Positions 37,013 through 44,590 of a stretch of 64,000 nt of DNA are shown one piece after another (the stretch's first letter is position 1; each line of letters opens with the position of its first letter). A program made the position numbers and the translations under genes. This stretch comes from Planctomycetota bacterium. GTDB taxonomy: Bacteria > Planctomycetota > Phycisphaerae > Phycisphaerales > UBA1924. The notes beneath the pieces were generated by a model. The model worked only from the letters and a program-made list of their open reading frames with translations, searched no databases and was not told where the DNA came from. The stretch spans positions 62,001-126,000 of the forward strand of contig JAFEBO010000012.1 of assembly GCA_018242625.1 (NCBI GenBank), written 5' to 3'.

Positions 37013-37657
37013 TCAGGACCGGACGTAGGGATTGCTCATCCGTTCTTTGTTGACGGTCGTCGCCGGCCCATGGCCGGGGTAGCAGCGAGTCTCGCCGGGG
37101 AGCGCGTAGATTTTTTCGCGGATACTCCGCTCGAGCTGCTGGAAGCTGCAACCCGGGAAATCCGTGCGGCCGATCGAGCCCGCGAAGATCGCATCGCCGA
37201 CAAAGGCCACGCCCCGCTCCTTGTTCCAGAGCGTGATCCCGCCGGGGGAGTGGCCGGGGGTATGAAGCACCCGCCAGGTCCCGCCCGGTAGATCGAGATT
37301 CTCGCCATCGTGGAGAGTTCGGTCTGCCGGGGGCGCCGTGACCGGCATGCCGCCCAGGGCGCTCAGGTTTGCCTCGGGATCGAGGAGCCAGCCCTCCTCC
37401 GCGGAGTGGATCCAGACGGGAAGGCCCGGGAAGGCTCGAAGGATGGTGCCCACACCGGCGATGTGATCCGCGTGGGCATGCGTCAGGAGCAGAGCTTTGG
37501 GCGTCAGTTTCTCGCGCCCCAGCGCCGCGACGATCTCTTCGCTCTCGAAACTGGCGTCGACGATAAAGCACTCGGAGGCGCCCTGCTCACGGACGATGTA
37601 GCAATTCGTGGCGAAGGGGCCAAGGGTGAAAGACTGAACCGACAATCCGGATCCCAT
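37013..37657 (-). CDS. MBL-fold hydrolase (glyoxalase II-like)
   Basis: The 214-residue protein shows the metallo-beta-lactamase metal motif LLLTHAHADHIAGV, then WRVLHTPGHSPGGI, FVGDAIFAGSIGRTDFPG and a final CYPGHGPATTV. These are typical of the YcbL/hydroxyacylglutathione hydrolase-like group that binds two metal ions. The start codon is the ATG at 37657; the frame is open upstream but overlaps the divergent cupin gene. It is likely a cytoplasmic thioester hydrolase with unknown substrate. Confidence 0.88.
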   Translation of the reverse strand: MGSGLSVQSFTLGPFATNCYIVREQGASECFIVDASFESEEIVAALGREKLTPKALLLTHAHADHIAGVGTILRAFPGLPVWIHSAEEGWLLDPEANLSALGGMPVTAPPADRTLHDGENLDLPGGTWRVLHTPGHSPGGITLWNKERGVAFVGDAIFAGSIGRTDFPGCSFQQLERSIREKIYALPGETRCYPGHGPATTVNKERMSNPYVRS

Positions 37658-37693
37658 CACGGAGAATAGGATGTGCACTTCCGGAGAATCACC

Positions 37694-38074
37694 ATGAGCG
37701 CGAAGGGCCTTATTCGGAGCATTCACAGCACCCCCACCAGCCCCGTGCAGATGCCGGGAGTGAACGGAGCCGAGATGGCGATCATGGTGGGCCGCGAGCA
37801 CGGCGCTCCCAACTTTTCACTGCGTCATTTCCGCGTGCAGCCCGGGGGCAACACGCCGCGTCACAGCCACGACTACGAGCATGAGGTCTTCATCGTGGAG
37901 GGGGGCGGCACCGTCCTGCTCGATGGGAGCGAAAAGACAGTAAAAGCCGGCGACGTTGTGTTCATCCCCCCCAATCACGAGCACCAGTTCAAAGCAGACG
38001 GCGCGGCAGGATTGCGTTTCCTGTGCCTTGTGCCGGTCACACGCGATTGCGGCGATCCGACGCCGGGGAGCTGA
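37694..38074 (+). CDS. cupin-domain protein
   Basis: The 126-residue protein has the two cupin motifs: PRHSHDYEHEVFIVEGGGTV (metal His, His, Glu) and AGDVVFIPPNHEHQF (His). This single-domain cupin probably binds a divalent metal. GGAG lies 7 bp before the ATG. Its function, such as sugar isomerase or dioxygenase-like, is not readable. It is divergent from the MBL gene and converges directly on lspA with no gap. Confidence 0.88.
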   Translation: MSAKGLIRSIHSTPTSPVQMPGVNGAEMAIMVGREHGAPNFSLRHFRVQPGGNTPRHSHDYEHEVFIVEGGGTVLLDGSEKTVKAGDVVFIPPNHEHQFKADGAAGLRFLCLVPVTRDCGDPTPGS

Positions 38075-38716
38075 TCAGGCGGTCGCAACGATTGGCGCTG
38101 TCTTTTTCTCACCACGCCAGGCGTGCAGAAGAAGCAGGCACATCCCGACCAGCAGGAGCAGGTCCGCCACATTGGAAACGTACGGCCAGACCTCGGTCGC
38201 GGTGCCGGGCCATCGGACCTTGGGAAGCGGGTGGATGAAATCCCGAACGCAGCCGTAAAGAAGCCTGTCGTAGAGATTTCCCAGGCCGCCGGCGAGTATC
38301 AGGCCCAGCCCGATGTGCGCCATCCAGTCCCTGGACCGCGTTGCGAAGACGAATACACCGACCCCGAAAGCGACCGCGATGATCGTGACCGCGATGAAAA
38401 ATCCGGTCTTGCCCGCGCCGATTCCAAAGACCGCGCCCGGGTTCAAAACGAGCGTGAAATTCAGAAGGTTTGGGACCACGACCATCGGCCGGTGCGAGGG
38501 AACGAGGAGCGAAAGCGGAGCGGTCGAAAGGGCCTGTTCGCGGGTAAAGACAACCGGCGCATCGGCGATCGACCGGAACGCCCACCACTTGCTGGAGAGA
38601 TCCCAGGCCAGGCCGCACACCACGACGAGCGTCAAGAGAACCCACGCCGCGGGAGATCTCCACGCGGGAGTTCCTCGCGGACCGGCGGGCTTGGAGTCGT
38701 GATCACTCATGCGCAT
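38075..38716 (-). CDS. lspA: lipoprotein signal peptidase (signal peptidase II)
   Basis: LspA cleaves signal peptides from prolipoproteins in the cytoplasmic membrane. The 213-residue protein has four membrane helices and the family motifs FTLVLNPGAVFGIGAG, GGLGNLYDRLLYGCVRDFIH and YVSNVADLLLLVG. The catalytic pair are the Asp of NLYDR and the Asp of NVADL. It is longer than the usual 160-170 residues because of an extended N-terminus and first loop. ATG 38716 and ATG 38710 are both possible starts. It lies 48 bp downstream of a DksA-like gene on the same strand. Confidence 0.93.
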   Translation of the reverse strand: MRMSDHDSKPAGPRGTPAWRSPAAWVLLTLVVVCGLAWDLSSKWWAFRSIADAPVVFTREQALSTAPLSLLVPSHRPMVVVPNLLNFTLVLNPGAVFGIGAGKTGFFIAVTIIAVAFGVGVFVFATRSRDWMAHIGLGLILAGGLGNLYDRLLYGCVRDFIHPLPKVRWPGTATEVWPYVSNVADLLLLVGMCLLLLHAWRGEKKTAPIVATA

Positions 38717-38764
38717 GCCGCCGTCGAACGCACCCGCGCCGACCGTGGCTCTTACTCCCGAAGC

Positions 38765-39535
38765 TCAGGGGCGTGCCATCTGCTGACGCTCGAGCATGCG
38801 AGCGGCGTCGATTGAATACCTGGCCCAGGGGAGTTCTTCGAGTCGCTCCGCCTTGATCGGTTTGCCGGTCAGCTCGCAGATGCCGAAGGTGCCGTCTTCG
38901 ATGCGTTTGAGAGCGTCCTCGATTTCCTTGATCAGCTTGCGGTCCGCCGCGGCAAGGTCGAGAGCCAGCGACTGGTCGAACGTGTCGCTCCCCTGTTCGG
39001 CGATGTGCTGGGGCAGATTCGAGAGCGATCCGGACTGGCCCCGCAGCGCTTCCTGCTCCATGTTGGAAACATCGCCCACGAGTTCCTGACGCTTGCGGAT
39101 CAGGACGGCCTTGTAGTGCTCAAGCTGCTTTTTGTCGAAGGGCGTCTTGGCCTTGATCTCGGGCATCTCGGCTTCCTGCACGCCGCCCTGATATCCCAGG
39201 GGCATGCCCGAGCCCTTGAGCGCGGGGCCGGAAGGAATGAGAGGCTTGCGGGACTTTCCGGCGCCAAGCAGATTTCCCGCCAGCGATGCAATCGCGGAAG
39301 GGGCGGCCGGCTTTGGCTTGACCTTTTTCACGGGCTTGGGAGTCACGATGGTGATTCCCTTGCGGACGGGCTTCTTGCTTCCCGCGGAAGAGGCTGCCGG
39401 AGCGGGCGGCTTTGCGGGGACCGCGGCCTTGGCGGGCGCCTTGGGAGCCGGCTTCTTTGCCGGCGCGGGCTTCGCGGCCGGCTTGGCGGGTTTGGCGGCG
39501 GGTTTGGCCTTTGTCTTTGCCGGTTTCTGAGCCAC
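38765..39535 (-). CDS. DksA/TraR-like protein with Lys/Ala/Pro-rich N-terminal tail
   Basis: The 256-residue protein has two parts. The first about 85 residues are almost pure Lys, Ala and Pro (AKKPAPKAPAKAAVPAK-like), as in histone H1-type tails. The C-terminal part carries the DksA coiled coil (KAVLIRKRQELVGDV ... ALRG ... DQSLALDLAAADRKLIKEIE) and the finger region DGTFGICELTGKPIKAERLE. The normal four zinc cysteines are reduced to one (in GICEL), so the finger cannot bind zinc in the standard way. DksA-type proteins bind RNA polymerase through the secondary channel. The gene precedes lspA and probably shares its transcript. Confidence 0.82.
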   Translation of the reverse strand: MAQKPAKTKAKPAAKPAKPAAKPAPAKKPAPKAPAKAAVPAKPPAPAASSAGSKKPVRKGITIVTPKPVKKVKPKPAAPSAIASLAGNLLGAGKSRKPLIPSGPALKGSGMPLGYQGGVQEAEMPEIKAKTPFDKKQLEHYKAVLIRKRQELVGDVSNMEQEALRGQSGSLSNLPQHIAEQGSDTFDQSLALDLAAADRKLIKEIEDALKRIEDGTFGICELTGKPIKAERLEELPWARYSIDAARMLERQQMARP

Positions 39536-39671
39536 GAATGTTCTCCGCCTTTTTTGGCGCCACCAAGGGGCGTCCGTGCGACTTCATCCGGACGGCCGAC
39601 AATCGGCTCCGAATCGGCCGGCAAGGGTAGAACCATGTTTACGAGGGGTCAAAGCCCCGGAATCCGCCGGG

Positions 39672-40685
39672 TCAGGCCTGCGCCGCGGGGGCCTGTTCGA
39701 TGAATTCCCCCATTTTCCGGAAGCGTTCATAACGGGCCTGAACGAGTTCGTCCGGGCTTTGAGTGCGCAAGTGCTGCAGCGTCCGCACGATCCATTCTGA
39801 AAGGTTGTTGGCGGTGCCCCGCGGGTCGCGGTGCGCCCCGCCCACAGGCTCGGGGATCACATCGTCGATGATCCCAAGCGAGAGATTGTCGGAGGCCGTG
39901 AGTTTGAGGCTCTTGGCGGCGGCGGTATTGGTCTGCTCGTTGGCTTCCTTCCACAGAATCGCCGCGCAGCCTTCCGGGCTGATGACCGAATACCACGAGT
40001 GCTGGAGCATCGCGACGCGGTCTGCGACGGCAATCCCGAGTGCTCCGCCGGAGCCCCCCTCGCCGATCACCACGCTGACGATGGGCACACGCAGGCGGCT
40101 CATCTCCCGCAGGTTGACAGCGATCGCCTCTGCCTGTCCCCGTTGCTCGGCCCCCAGCCCCGGATAGGCACCCGGGGTGTCGACAAGGGTGACGATGGGA
40201 AGGCCGAACTTCTCGGCGAGCTGCATTTTGAGCAGCGCCTTGCGGTAGCCTTCCGGATGGGCGCAGCCGAAGTGGCACGCGATCTTCTCGTGCGTTTCCC
40301 GGCCCTTTTGATGCCCGATCAGCATCACCTTGATGGGGCCGATGCGGCACAAGCCGCACACGAGGGCCGGATCGTCGCCGAAGCGCCGGTCTCCGTGCAT
40401 CTCGCCGAAATCGCGGGTCATGAGCTCAATGTAATCGCGAGTCTGCGGGCGCAGAGGATGGCGAGCAACGCGAACGGTCTGCCATGCGGTCAGTTTGGAA
40501 TAGATCTCGATCAGGGACCGGGAACGCTCCGCCCGGAGAGCCTCGGCCTGCGCACGCAGCGAATCCACTCCCCCGCTCCGCGCCGGGTCGGGTTCTTCGA
40601 CGCGGATGCGTGCCTCGATGTCGTCGATGCGCTGGTCGAGTTCCGCAAGAGGCTTTTCGAAGTCGAGCTGGTAATACGTCGCCAT
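39672..40685 (-). CDS. accA: acetyl-CoA carboxylase carboxyltransferase subunit alpha
   Basis: AccA forms the carboxyltransferase with AccD and makes malonyl-CoA for fatty acid synthesis. The 337-residue protein starts with the family N-terminal coiled coil (LDFEKPLAELDQRIDDIEAR) and contains HGDRRFGDDPALV, LIGHQKGRETHEKI, FGLPIVTLVDTPGAYPGLG and EGGSGGALGIAVADRVAMLQ. The ATG at 40685 is chosen from family length; an upstream extension would overlap proC. The partner accD is not adjacent. It is divergent from proC. Confidence 0.95.
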   Translation of the reverse strand: MATYYQLDFEKPLAELDQRIDDIEARIRVEEPDPARSGGVDSLRAQAEALRAERSRSLIEIYSKLTAWQTVRVARHPLRPQTRDYIELMTRDFGEMHGDRRFGDDPALVCGLCRIGPIKVMLIGHQKGRETHEKIACHFGCAHPEGYRKALLKMQLAEKFGLPIVTLVDTPGAYPGLGAEQRGQAEAIAVNLREMSRLRVPIVSVVIGEGGSGGALGIAVADRVAMLQHSWYSVISPEGCAAILWKEANEQTNTAAAKSLKLTASDNLSLGIIDDVIPEPVGGAHRDPRGTANNLSEWIVRTLQHLRTQSPDELVQARYERFRKMGEFIEQAPAAQA

Positions 40686-40731
40686 TTCAGCCCATAGTTT
40701 ATGTCGCCCCCCACTCGCTAGGCTGATCGGC

Positions 40732-41598
40732 ATGAGCCCAACGGACCTATCGAACCACGCGGCGGCCTGGTGCTTTGTCGGGGGAGGCAACATGGCCCGG
40801 GCGATCATTCTGGGCGCGGTTGATGCCGGCGCCTGTCTTCCTGATCGAATCTCGGTGGTCGAGCTCGAAGAAGCCAAGCGTGCCTTCTTTGAAGCACGGG
40901 GGATTCGGGCCTTCGCGAGCGCGGAGGAGGGGCTCGGGCGGTTGACGACGACCGAATCCCGACCGGGCGACGGGCACATCCTGCTGGCCATTAAGCCTCA
41001 ATCGCTCGCCGGCATGGCGGCGGAGTTGCGCCCGCTGCTCGACCGGGAGGGCAACTCCCGTCCGGTCGTCTCGATACTCGCCGGCACGCCAACCTCGAAA
41101 CTGGAGTCAGCTCTCGGAGATCGAGCTCGCATTCTCCGCGCGATGCCCAATCTGCCGGCACGCATCCGCAAAGGTACAACGGCGATTGCGGGCGGCAGGT
41201 CCTGGCAGGGACCGTGGACACAAGCGCGGAGCCTCTTCGGCGCGCTGGGCCAAGTTGTGGAGATTCAGGAATCCCTCTTCGATGCATTCACGGCGATCGC
41301 GGGGAGTGGCCCGGCTTATGTCTTTTATCTCGCGGAGGCGCTCACTCGGGCGGCGGTGGCGCAGGGGTTTGATGCGGCGCAGGCGGACGTGATCGTGCGT
41401 TCGGTGCTCGCCGGCTCGTCCGACCTCCTGGCACGTGAGAGCGACAGGCAGGCCGTCGAACTTCGCGCCTCGGTCACAAGCAAGGGCGGAACAACCGCGG
41501 CGGCCGTTTCGGTGCTTGATCAAGCCGGGCTTCAGGAAGTGATCGTGAATGCGATTGCGGCGGCCACCCGGCGCGGCCGCGAGCTGGCGGAGATGTGA
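40732..41598 (+). CDS. proC: pyrroline-5-carboxylate reductase
   Basis: ProC reduces pyrroline-5-carboxylate to proline with NAD(P)H. The 288-residue protein has the Rossmann start WCFVGGGNMARAIILG, ILLAIKPQ, RAMPNLPARIRKGTTAI, AIAGSGPAYVFYLAEAL and the C-terminal VTSKGGTTAAAVSVLD, all family signatures. It is divergent from accA across 46 bp and converges on the ABC permease gene with a 5-bp gap. No other proline genes are nearby. Confidence 0.95.
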   Translation: MSPTDLSNHAAAWCFVGGGNMARAIILGAVDAGACLPDRISVVELEEAKRAFFEARGIRAFASAEEGLGRLTTTESRPGDGHILLAIKPQSLAGMAAELRPLLDREGNSRPVVSILAGTPTSKLESALGDRARILRAMPNLPARIRKGTTAIAGGRSWQGPWTQARSLFGALGQVVEIQESLFDAFTAIAGSGPAYVFYLAEALTRAAVAQGFDAAQADVIVRSVLAGSSDLLARESDRQAVELRASVTSKGGTTAAAVSVLDQAGLQEVIVNAIAAATRRGRELAEM

Positions 41599-41603
41599 GC
41601 GAC

Positions 41604-42845
41604 TCAGAAATCACGGCGGACGAAGATCGTGCAGGCGACAGCGAGCACGAGCGCTTCGAACGCCACCGAAGTGCCAAGGATCCACCAGACGGAGCGGGAA
41701 CGGTTGATTTCCTCCTGCCTGCGCACAACGGACGGGCTGAAACCGGGCCCTCCGCGATCGGCCTCGTTGTCGGCGTCCCGCTTGGCCGCGTCCGCGTCGC
41801 GCCGGCGAGTTCCCCGTTCTTCGCGACGCTGCTGCTCCGCATCCTCGAGCTTCGAAGTTTCATCGGAGGACGTCAGCACGCGCTGAAGCAGTTCCATTGT
41901 TTCGGAGGTCTTGGGCAGCGCGGTCTTGACAGAGAACAGCACGTCGTGCCAGAGCTTGAGCCGGCCGAGCGATGCCCGGTACGACTCCAGGTCCTTTGCG
42001 GTCGACTGTTGCCGCAGTTCCAGGCCCGTCAGCGAAGCATTCTTTGTCGCGAGCTCGCCCTCGCGGCGGCCCCGGGCTTCCGCTGTTTCGTCCGTGGGAG
42101 CCTCGCTCAGCTGCGCAATGACGGCCTTGGACTTTGCGATCTGGTCGGAGAGAGGTTCGGCACGCGCCTCGAGCGTTGCCGTCTGTTCTTCGGCGTTGAG
42201 CTTGAAGAGGTTGAGCGATTGCTCGCCCGAATGCAGGAGGAACAGAACGAACCAGAAAAGCACGGTGAGCAAGAGCGCGGCGATGGTCGATCGGGTGACA
42301 ATCCCGATGAGCACGCACACGCAGTACAGGTAGCTGAAGAACAGGAGCACGAGCGGGACCGCGACGAAGATCTTCCAGTCCCACACGCCGCCCCGGATTC
42401 CGATGACGAGGAAGCTCGCGACGGAGAAGACCATGACCTGCAGCCCGACGAACAGCAGCCCGGTGGCGTACTTGGTCAGGAAGAGGCGGAGTCTTGCGAT
42501 CGGCTTGGAGAGCATCAGGTCGATGCTGCCCCCCGCGACGAAATCAGGGATGAGCGAAGCCGTTGAGATCAGAGCAAGGATCGTGGCGGCCCAGGTCAGC
42601 CAGAACTTGAAGCCAAAGCCGATGAAGATGAGCTTGTAGAAGAGAGCGGGAGAGACGATCGCGGTGTTGAAGACGTCGACCGGAAACGTCCACCACAGAA
42701 CGCTGATGCCCTTGCTGTTGATCCCGACGCAGGCAATCGCGAGAACCACGAAGGCGGAGAGCGCCAGCGTGATCCAGAACATTTTCTTGGCGTTGAGTTC
42801 CCGGTATGCATCGCCGAGAATCGCCAGTGTCTGACGGAGAACCAT
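41604..42845 (-). CDS. ABC transporter permease with long coiled-coil loop
   Basis: The 413-residue protein has about six membrane helices. The first five lie within residues 20-215. A long hydrophilic, charged coiled-coil region (about 220-380) follows, then one last helix (SVWWILGTSVAFEALVLAVA) ending in RRDF. This resembles an ABC-2 type exporter permease with an extra domain before the last helix. The start ATG at 42845-42843 overlaps the stop of the ATPase gene (TAATG), so it is its partner. The substrate is unknown. Confidence 0.85.
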   Translation of the reverse strand: MVLRQTLAILGDAYRELNAKKMFWITLALSAFVVLAIACVGINSKGISVLWWTFPVDVFNTAIVSPALFYKLIFIGFGFKFWLTWAATILALISTASLIPDFVAGGSIDLMLSKPIARLRLFLTKYATGLLFVGLQVMVFSVASFLVIGIRGGVWDWKIFVAVPLVLLFFSYLYCVCVLIGIVTRSTIAALLLTVLFWFVLFLLHSGEQSLNLFKLNAEEQTATLEARAEPLSDQIAKSKAVIAQLSEAPTDETAEARGRREGELATKNASLTGLELRQQSTAKDLESYRASLGRLKLWHDVLFSVKTALPKTSETMELLQRVLTSSDETSKLEDAEQQRREERGTRRRDADAAKRDADNEADRGGPGFSPSVVRRQEEINRSRSVWWILGTSVAFEALVLAVACTIFVRRDF

Positions 42846-43876
42846 TACGCACCCTCCTTTGCGCCGGGCGCGAGCGTGCGGCCGGTCACCGGGTCCGTGA
42901 CAGCCTCCATGAAAAGGTCTTCCAGAGAGGGGCGGATCGGCTTGACGGCGCGGACGGTCAGTCTGGCGTTGCGGAGCGCATCGATAATGGGCTGAACAGG
43001 CTGCGCGTCGGCGGTGCTGACCGTGATGAGCGCGGGAAGGTGAGGAGAGTCGAAGTTGGCCTTGAGCGTTTGCCCGCCTTCCAGCCGGCCTTCGAGGGCT
43101 CCATCGGGCAACCATCCGGCGAGGGCCTTGCGCACGCCGGCATCGACATGGCTGTCTCCCGCGGACACTTCTATCTCGTAGCGCTGCCGGTGCACGGTCA
43201 GCTCGTCGATCGTTCCCTGAGAGGAGACCTTTCCCTGCACCAGGATCGCAACACGATCGCACACCATCTCCAGTTCGCTCAGCAGGTGGGAGTTGAGCAT
43301 CACGGTCGTGCCCTTGCGCTTGAGCTCCACGGTCATCTGGCGAATGTCGCGCCGGCCCACGGGATCGACCCCGTCGGTCGGTTCGTCCCAGATGACCAGG
43401 TCGGGGCTGTTCACGAGCGTCTGGGCGATGCCCACACGCTGACGCATTCCCTTTGAGTAGCCCCGCACCCTGGTATCCGCCCATTTGCCCATGCCCACGA
43501 AATCAAGCAGTTCTGCGGCACGCTTCCGTCGTTCGTGGCGCGATACTCCGCTCATCGCCCCATAAAACTCGATCACCTGCCTGCCGGTGAGATAGTCGGG
43601 AAAGCGGTGGTGTTCGGGCAGATATCCCACCCGGGCGAGCGTGGGCTTGTTCCCAACGGGTCGGCCGAGAACGGTTCCCATCGCGCGTGTGGCGCGAATG
43701 ACCGTCATAAGGATTTTAACGAGGGTGCTCTTGCCCGCGCCGTTGGGCCCGAGCAGGCCGAAAATCTCACCCCGCCCGACCCGCATGTCGACGCCGCGGA
43801 GCGCGTGAACCCGACGGGAAAACACTCCGCCGTACAGCTTGTCCACATCCTTCAGATCGATGGCAAAGTCGGTCAT
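42845..43876 (-). CDS. ABC transporter ATP-binding protein
   Basis: The 343-residue protein carries Walker A GPNGAGKST, the signature YSKGMRQR in the ABC position, Walker B LVIWDEP and the switch histidine in LNSHLLSE. The helical extension after residue 230 is typical of ABC-2 exporter ATPases. It sits between the methyltransferase gene (overlap 4 bp, ATGA) and the permease gene (overlap 1 bp), so the three form one operon. Confidence 0.92.
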   Translation of the reverse strand: MTDFAIDLKDVDKLYGGVFSRRVHALRGVDMRVGRGEIFGLLGPNGAGKSTLVKILMTVIRATRAMGTVLGRPVGNKPTLARVGYLPEHHRFPDYLTGRQVIEFYGAMSGVSRHERRKRAAELLDFVGMGKWADTRVRGYSKGMRQRVGIAQTLVNSPDLVIWDEPTDGVDPVGRRDIRQMTVELKRKGTTVMLNSHLLSELEMVCDRVAILVQGKVSSQGTIDELTVHRQRYEIEVSAGDSHVDAGVRKALAGWLPDGALEGRLEGGQTLKANFDSPHLPALITVSTADAQPVQPIIDALRNARLTVRAVKPIRPSLEDLFMEAVTDPVTGRTLAPGAKEGA

Positions 43877-44577
43877 TCCTTCTCCCGCTGCTTGCGTGCC
43901 ACCACGTGAAACACATGGTGATACTTCGGTTTGCCGGTCGCGTCGTCGCCTTCTTTTTCAACTTCTTCCAGGTGTTCAACGCTCATCGCGTGCAGCAGTT
44001 GCTCGACCTGCGCACGCGTGAAATGGCTCTTGGGGCGCACGCAGGCCCATTCGTCACGGTCGCCAAAGAACTGCCCCGCAAACCTGCCGCCGGCCCTGAG
44101 ATTCCTCTGAACGCTGATCCACAGCAAGGGAAACGCTTCCGGTCTGCAAAAGGGAAGAGCGAATGAAGCATTGACAAGGTCGAAGCCGGGCCTTGCGTCC
44201 AGTTCCGGCTCGATTTCTTCCATAGGCCGCTGGATCAGGACTGCCCGGCCCTTCTCGTCGGCTGTGAGCGAGCGTGCGAGGCGCTCAAGGCCGGCCGCCG
44301 AGCTATCGGTCGCAACCACCGTCCATCTGGTCTTGCCGTTCCTGCGGAGGATCTCTCGCGTATCCCTGCCCTCGCCACAGCCGATATCGATCGCCCGGCG
44401 CAAGACAGTCTCCCCACCTTTTTCATCTGCCTCTTCGAACGCATTGAGAGCCCGCAGCAGCGTGTCCCGGGGCGGCTTGCCTTCGACGGCGCTGTAGTAC
44501 TCTTCCCAGTCGCGTTGATAATCGGCGCTGAGCGTCGAGCGGCGCGGCACAGGAATGTCAGATCTTGGGTCCGGCAT
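43873..44577 (-). CDS. class I SAM-dependent methyltransferase
   Basis: The 234-residue protein has a Rossmann-type SAM motif I: RRAIDIGCGEGRDTREIL (about 62-79), followed by the acidic strand end VVATDSSAAGLERL. This is the tellurite-resistance/TehB-like subgroup layout. I chose the ATG at 44577, 13 bp from the divergent UbiD-like start. It heads the ABC exporter operon. The substrate is unknown; it may modify the exported compound, but that is inference. Confidence 0.85.
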   Translation of the reverse strand: MPDPRSDIPVPRRSTLSADYQRDWEEYYSAVEGKPPRDTLLRALNAFEEADEKGGETVLRRAIDIGCGEGRDTREILRRNGKTRWTVVATDSSAAGLERLARSLTADEKGRAVLIQRPMEEIEPELDARPGFDLVNASFALPFCRPEAFPLLWISVQRNLRAGGRFAGQFFGDRDEWACVRPKSHFTRAQVEQLLHAMSVEHLEEVEKEGDDATGKPKYHHVFHVVARKQREKE

Positions 44578-44590
44578 CGGATCGCAGTCT

